From JBFLVQ01 sp040758525 (GTDB lineage: Bacteria; Acidobacteriota; Blastocatellia; Chloracidobacteriales; JADJPF01): 16,087 bases of DNA. Under the pieces are notes generated by a model, which did not search any database, was not told where the DNA came from, and saw only the letters and a program-made list of their open reading frames with translations. The stretch lies in the NCBI GenBank assembly GCA_040758525.1, contig JBFLVQ010000140.1:1-16087 (forward strand), read 5' to 3'. Both the position numbers and the translations under genes were made by a program. This document shows positions 14,223 to 16,087 of this stretch, piece after piece (position 1 is the stretch's first letter; each line of letters starts with the position of its first letter).

Positions 14223-15578
14223 ATGAAAATTCGAAAGTTGATGAGAACTATCTATATAATTCACACAAGGCCTTTATCGAAGCTTGTTCAGGTTTTTGTG
14301 CTTCTCATCGCGCTTATGTTGCCAGTAGTAGCACAAGTACAGCCAAAGAGTTTGAGGCCGAAGCTACAACTTTCTCTGGAAGATAAGATCTTTCTTGAGG
14401 ATCTATCGCAACGCATGTTTCGCTATTTCTGGGAACAGGCGGATCCTCACACGGGTCTGGTATTAGATCGTGCCCGTACTAATGCTACAGCATATAGTTC
14501 AGGTGTGGCGAGCATAGCAGCAACGGGTTTTGGGTTAACGGCATTGTGCATTGCTGCTGAGCATGGCTGGATTACTCCTGCTCAAGCACGTGAACGTGCT
14601 CGCGTAACATTGAATTTTCTTGCCGAACGCATGCCACATAAACATGGCTGGTTTTATCACTTTGTAAATTCGGCCAATGGTGCGCGGGAATGGCATTGTG
14701 AGGTATCTTCCATTGATACTGCACTACTGCTGGCCGGTGTGTTAACCATACGAAGCTATTTTCATTCAGACATCAAGATTGCACAGATGGCAAAGAAGAT
14801 TTATGAGCGAGTCGATTTTGTCTGGATGCTTAACAACCATCCATTGCTATTCTCTCATGGTTGGAAACCAGAAAGTGGATTTATCACCTATCGTTGGGAT
14901 AGCTATAGTGAACTGACACTGCTCTATCTGTTAGCGATTGGTTCTCCTAAGCATCCAATTCCGTCAAATAGTTGGTATGCTTGGAAACGTAACTGGATCA
15001 CTTATGGCAATTACAGATATCTCAGCAATGGTGACCCTTTGTTCACACATCAGTATTCACATGCTTGGGTTGACTATCGTAATCGTCGTGAACAGCTTCC
15101 TCCTTATACCGACTACTTTAAAAACTCTATCATTGCCACCCGTGCTCATCGTGCTTTTTGCTTAGAACTGGCTAAGGAATTCCCTAATTATTCAGAAAAT
15201 ATCTGGGGTATTACGGCTTCTGACAGTATCAAAGGATATCTGGGCTGGGGCGGCCCCCCACGTCATGCTGAAATTGATGGTACTGTTGTACCTTGTGCAG
15301 CAGGAGGTTCATTAATGTTTACTCCTGATATCTCCTTACCTGCATTGCAAGCAATGCGCAATAAATTTGGTGAGCAAATATATGGCCGTTATGGCTTCGT
15401 TGATGCGTTCAATCCTAACACTGGTTGGGTTAATCCTGATGTCATTGGTATAGATGTTGGCATCATGCTGCTGAGCGCAGAGAATTTGCGTTCCGGCAAA
15501 GTCTGGCAATGGTTTATGCGTAATAAAGAGATTGGTCAAGCGTTACGAAAGGTTCGTCTATTGCCATACCGCCAGTAG
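14223..15578 (+). CDS. exported glycoamylase-like protein, GH144 family (beta-1,2-glucanase type)
   Basis: A 451-residue protein with a signal peptide ending near residue 38 (VQVFVLLIALMLPVVAQ), then one glycoamylase-like (alpha/alpha)6 domain. Landmarks: MFRYFWEQADPHTGLVLDRA, VASIAATGFGLTALCIAAEH, EVSSIDTALLLAG (Glu160, Asp165), RWDSYSELTLLYLLAIGSP (Glu230), FTHQYSHAWVDYR, WGITASDSIKGY, GTVVPCAAGGSLMFTPDISL, YGRYGFVDAFNP and GIDVGIMLLSAENLRSG. This is the pattern of PF10091/COG5368, whose characterised members in GH144 cut beta-1,2-glucan to sophoro-oligosaccharides or sophorose. I have not mapped the catalytic residues. The start is uncertain: TTG 14190 has AGGAG but 12 nt away, and ATG 14241 is also in frame and keeps the signal peptide. 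It follows the LacI-family gene on the same strand. With the GH3 enzyme it could convert a beta-glucan to glucose in the periplasm. Confidence 0.85.
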   Translation: MKIRKLMRTIYIIHTRPLSKLVQVFVLLIALMLPVVAQVQPKSLRPKLQLSLEDKIFLEDLSQRMFRYFWEQADPHTGLVLDRARTNATAYSSGVASIAATGFGLTALCIAAEHGWITPAQARERARVTLNFLAERMPHKHGWFYHFVNSANGAREWHCEVSSIDTALLLAGVLTIRSYFHSDIKIAQMAKKIYERVDFVWMLNNHPLLFSHGWKPESGFITYRWDSYSELTLLYLLAIGSPKHPIPSNSWYAWKRNWITYGNYRYLSNGDPLFTHQYSHAWVDYRNRREQLPPYTDYFKNSIIATRAHRAFCLELAKEFPNYSENIWGITASDSIKGYLGWGGPPRHAEIDGTVVPCAAGGSLMFTPDISLPALQAMRNKFGEQIYGRYGFVDAFNPNTGWVNPDVIGIDVGIMLLSAENLRSGKVWQWFMRNKEIGQALRKVRLLPYRQ

Positions 15579-16055
15579 CAACAAGTTACTTTCTAATATA
15601 TCTCTTGAACCAGCTTATCGCTCGACGATCTCTATATTCCTGATCCTTTGATTCGACTCTTCATCGTCGCCAATCTTACCCTGGGATTGTAGTAGATCCA
15701 TTAAAAACACTCTGCATTTTCTTAGGTCAAAGCTTTCAACAGATCTATTTACATCATTGATAGTTTTCCTCTTGTCGTTTGATACAGTTAGCTTTTATTA
15801 TCATTACCAAAACTTCCGACTTGATAACTGGCTTATGAAACTTGCTCATCTAGGAGTGGATAGCAGGGTTTGGTTGTAGTATCGACGCTCCCTTTGTAAA
15901 GTCGATCTGTTCTAAAATTACTCACATAACCAGCCTAATAGTCAGATTTGCCTCAATTCAATCTCTAAAATTTTATGAAAATTATACTAAACACCCCCCA
16001 TAATGTTTTAAATAGAGTTTATTTCATCTTTTAATGCACTAAGGAGATAAATAAT
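15579..16055. other. intergenic stretch without a confident gene
   Basis: AT-rich sequence with stops in all frames. The only coding-like signal is the broken minus-strand frame at 15615-15849, listed separately. I see no tRNA, terminator or repeat of note. Confidence 0.5.
15615..15849 (-). pseudogene. possible frameshifted gene relic, unknown family
   Basis: Two overlapping minus-strand frames together give a protein-like sequence. The first runs from ATG 15849 (MSKFHKPVIKSEVLVMI) and stops at 15754-15756. The second, in another frame, is open from 15794 to a stop at 15615-15617 and reads VNRSVESFDLRKCRVFLMDL and then DEESNQRIRNIEIVER. The composition (charged, helix-forming) is more coding-like than the surroundings, and one frameshift would join them into about 80-90 residues. 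No ribosome binding site precedes the ATG. I do not recognise a family, and chance open frames remain a real alternative. Confidence 0.22.
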
Positions 16056-16087
16056 TTGATTCCAACAAGACATATTAATAAGTATAA
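16056..16087 (+). CDS. 5' end of a gene cut by the window edge (TTG start)
   Basis: AAGGAG at 16041-16046 lies 9 nt before TTG at 16056, and the frame stays open to the end, giving M-IPTRHINKY. The strong ribosome binding site is the main evidence. Ten residues are too few to name a family. Confidence 0.35.
   Translation, partial: MIPTRHINKY

Noticed and set aside
1..16087. CRISPR array, tRNA or rRNA gene, phage module, toxin-antitoxin pair
   Set aside because: Looked for repeats with regular spacers, cloverleaf-like segments and small paired genes; none seen.

Overview
The window reads as chromosomal DNA of a Gram-negative bacterium, most likely an Acidobacteriota member. The main pointer is a ~1140-residue TonB-dependent receptor with an N-terminal carboxypeptidase-regulatory-like domain, of the Oar-like type abundant in that phylum. 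The DNA is moderately AT-rich and several genes use TTG starts. The phylum assignment is inference; there is no rRNA or tRNA gene here to settle it.

Left part (1-2941): the last codons of an IS5-like transposase enter at the left edge. Next come a small two-helix membrane protein (minus strand), a PLP enzyme of the cysteine-synthase fold (plus), a broken LprI/DUF1311 fragment, and a minus-strand pair: a Tat-exported ABM-fold (quinol monooxygenase-like) protein and an exported NTF2/SnoaL-like protein. This looks like a mixed accessory region with some gene decay.

Central and right part (2942-15578): a coherent glycan-utilisation locus. On the minus strand the order is TonB-dependent receptor, exported GH3 beta-glucosidase (BglX type), then xylF, xylG and xylH, a complete CUT2-type monosaccharide ABC importer. 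Diverging on the plus strand are a LacI-family regulator and an exported protein with the glycoamylase-like fold of GH144 (beta-1,2-glucanase family). A 26-bp near-perfect palindrome with a central CG lies between the divergent genes, at the predicted transcription start of the receptor promoter. It is the obvious operator for the LacI protein.

How the genes could work together (inference): the receptor takes an oligosaccharide across the outer membrane, the GH144-like enzyme and the GH3 enzyme cut it to monosaccharide outside the cytoplasm, and the lipoprotein XylF with XylGH brings the monosaccharide into the cell. The LacI protein senses a sugar and releases the divergent promoter. The unusual point is the pairing of a GH144 beta-1,2-glucanase-type enzyme with a transporter whose binding protein closely resembles the xylose-binding protein.

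Right edge (15579-16087): mostly non-coding, with a possible frameshifted gene relic on the minus strand and the first codons of a new plus-strand gene that starts with TTG behind an AAGGAG ribosome binding site.
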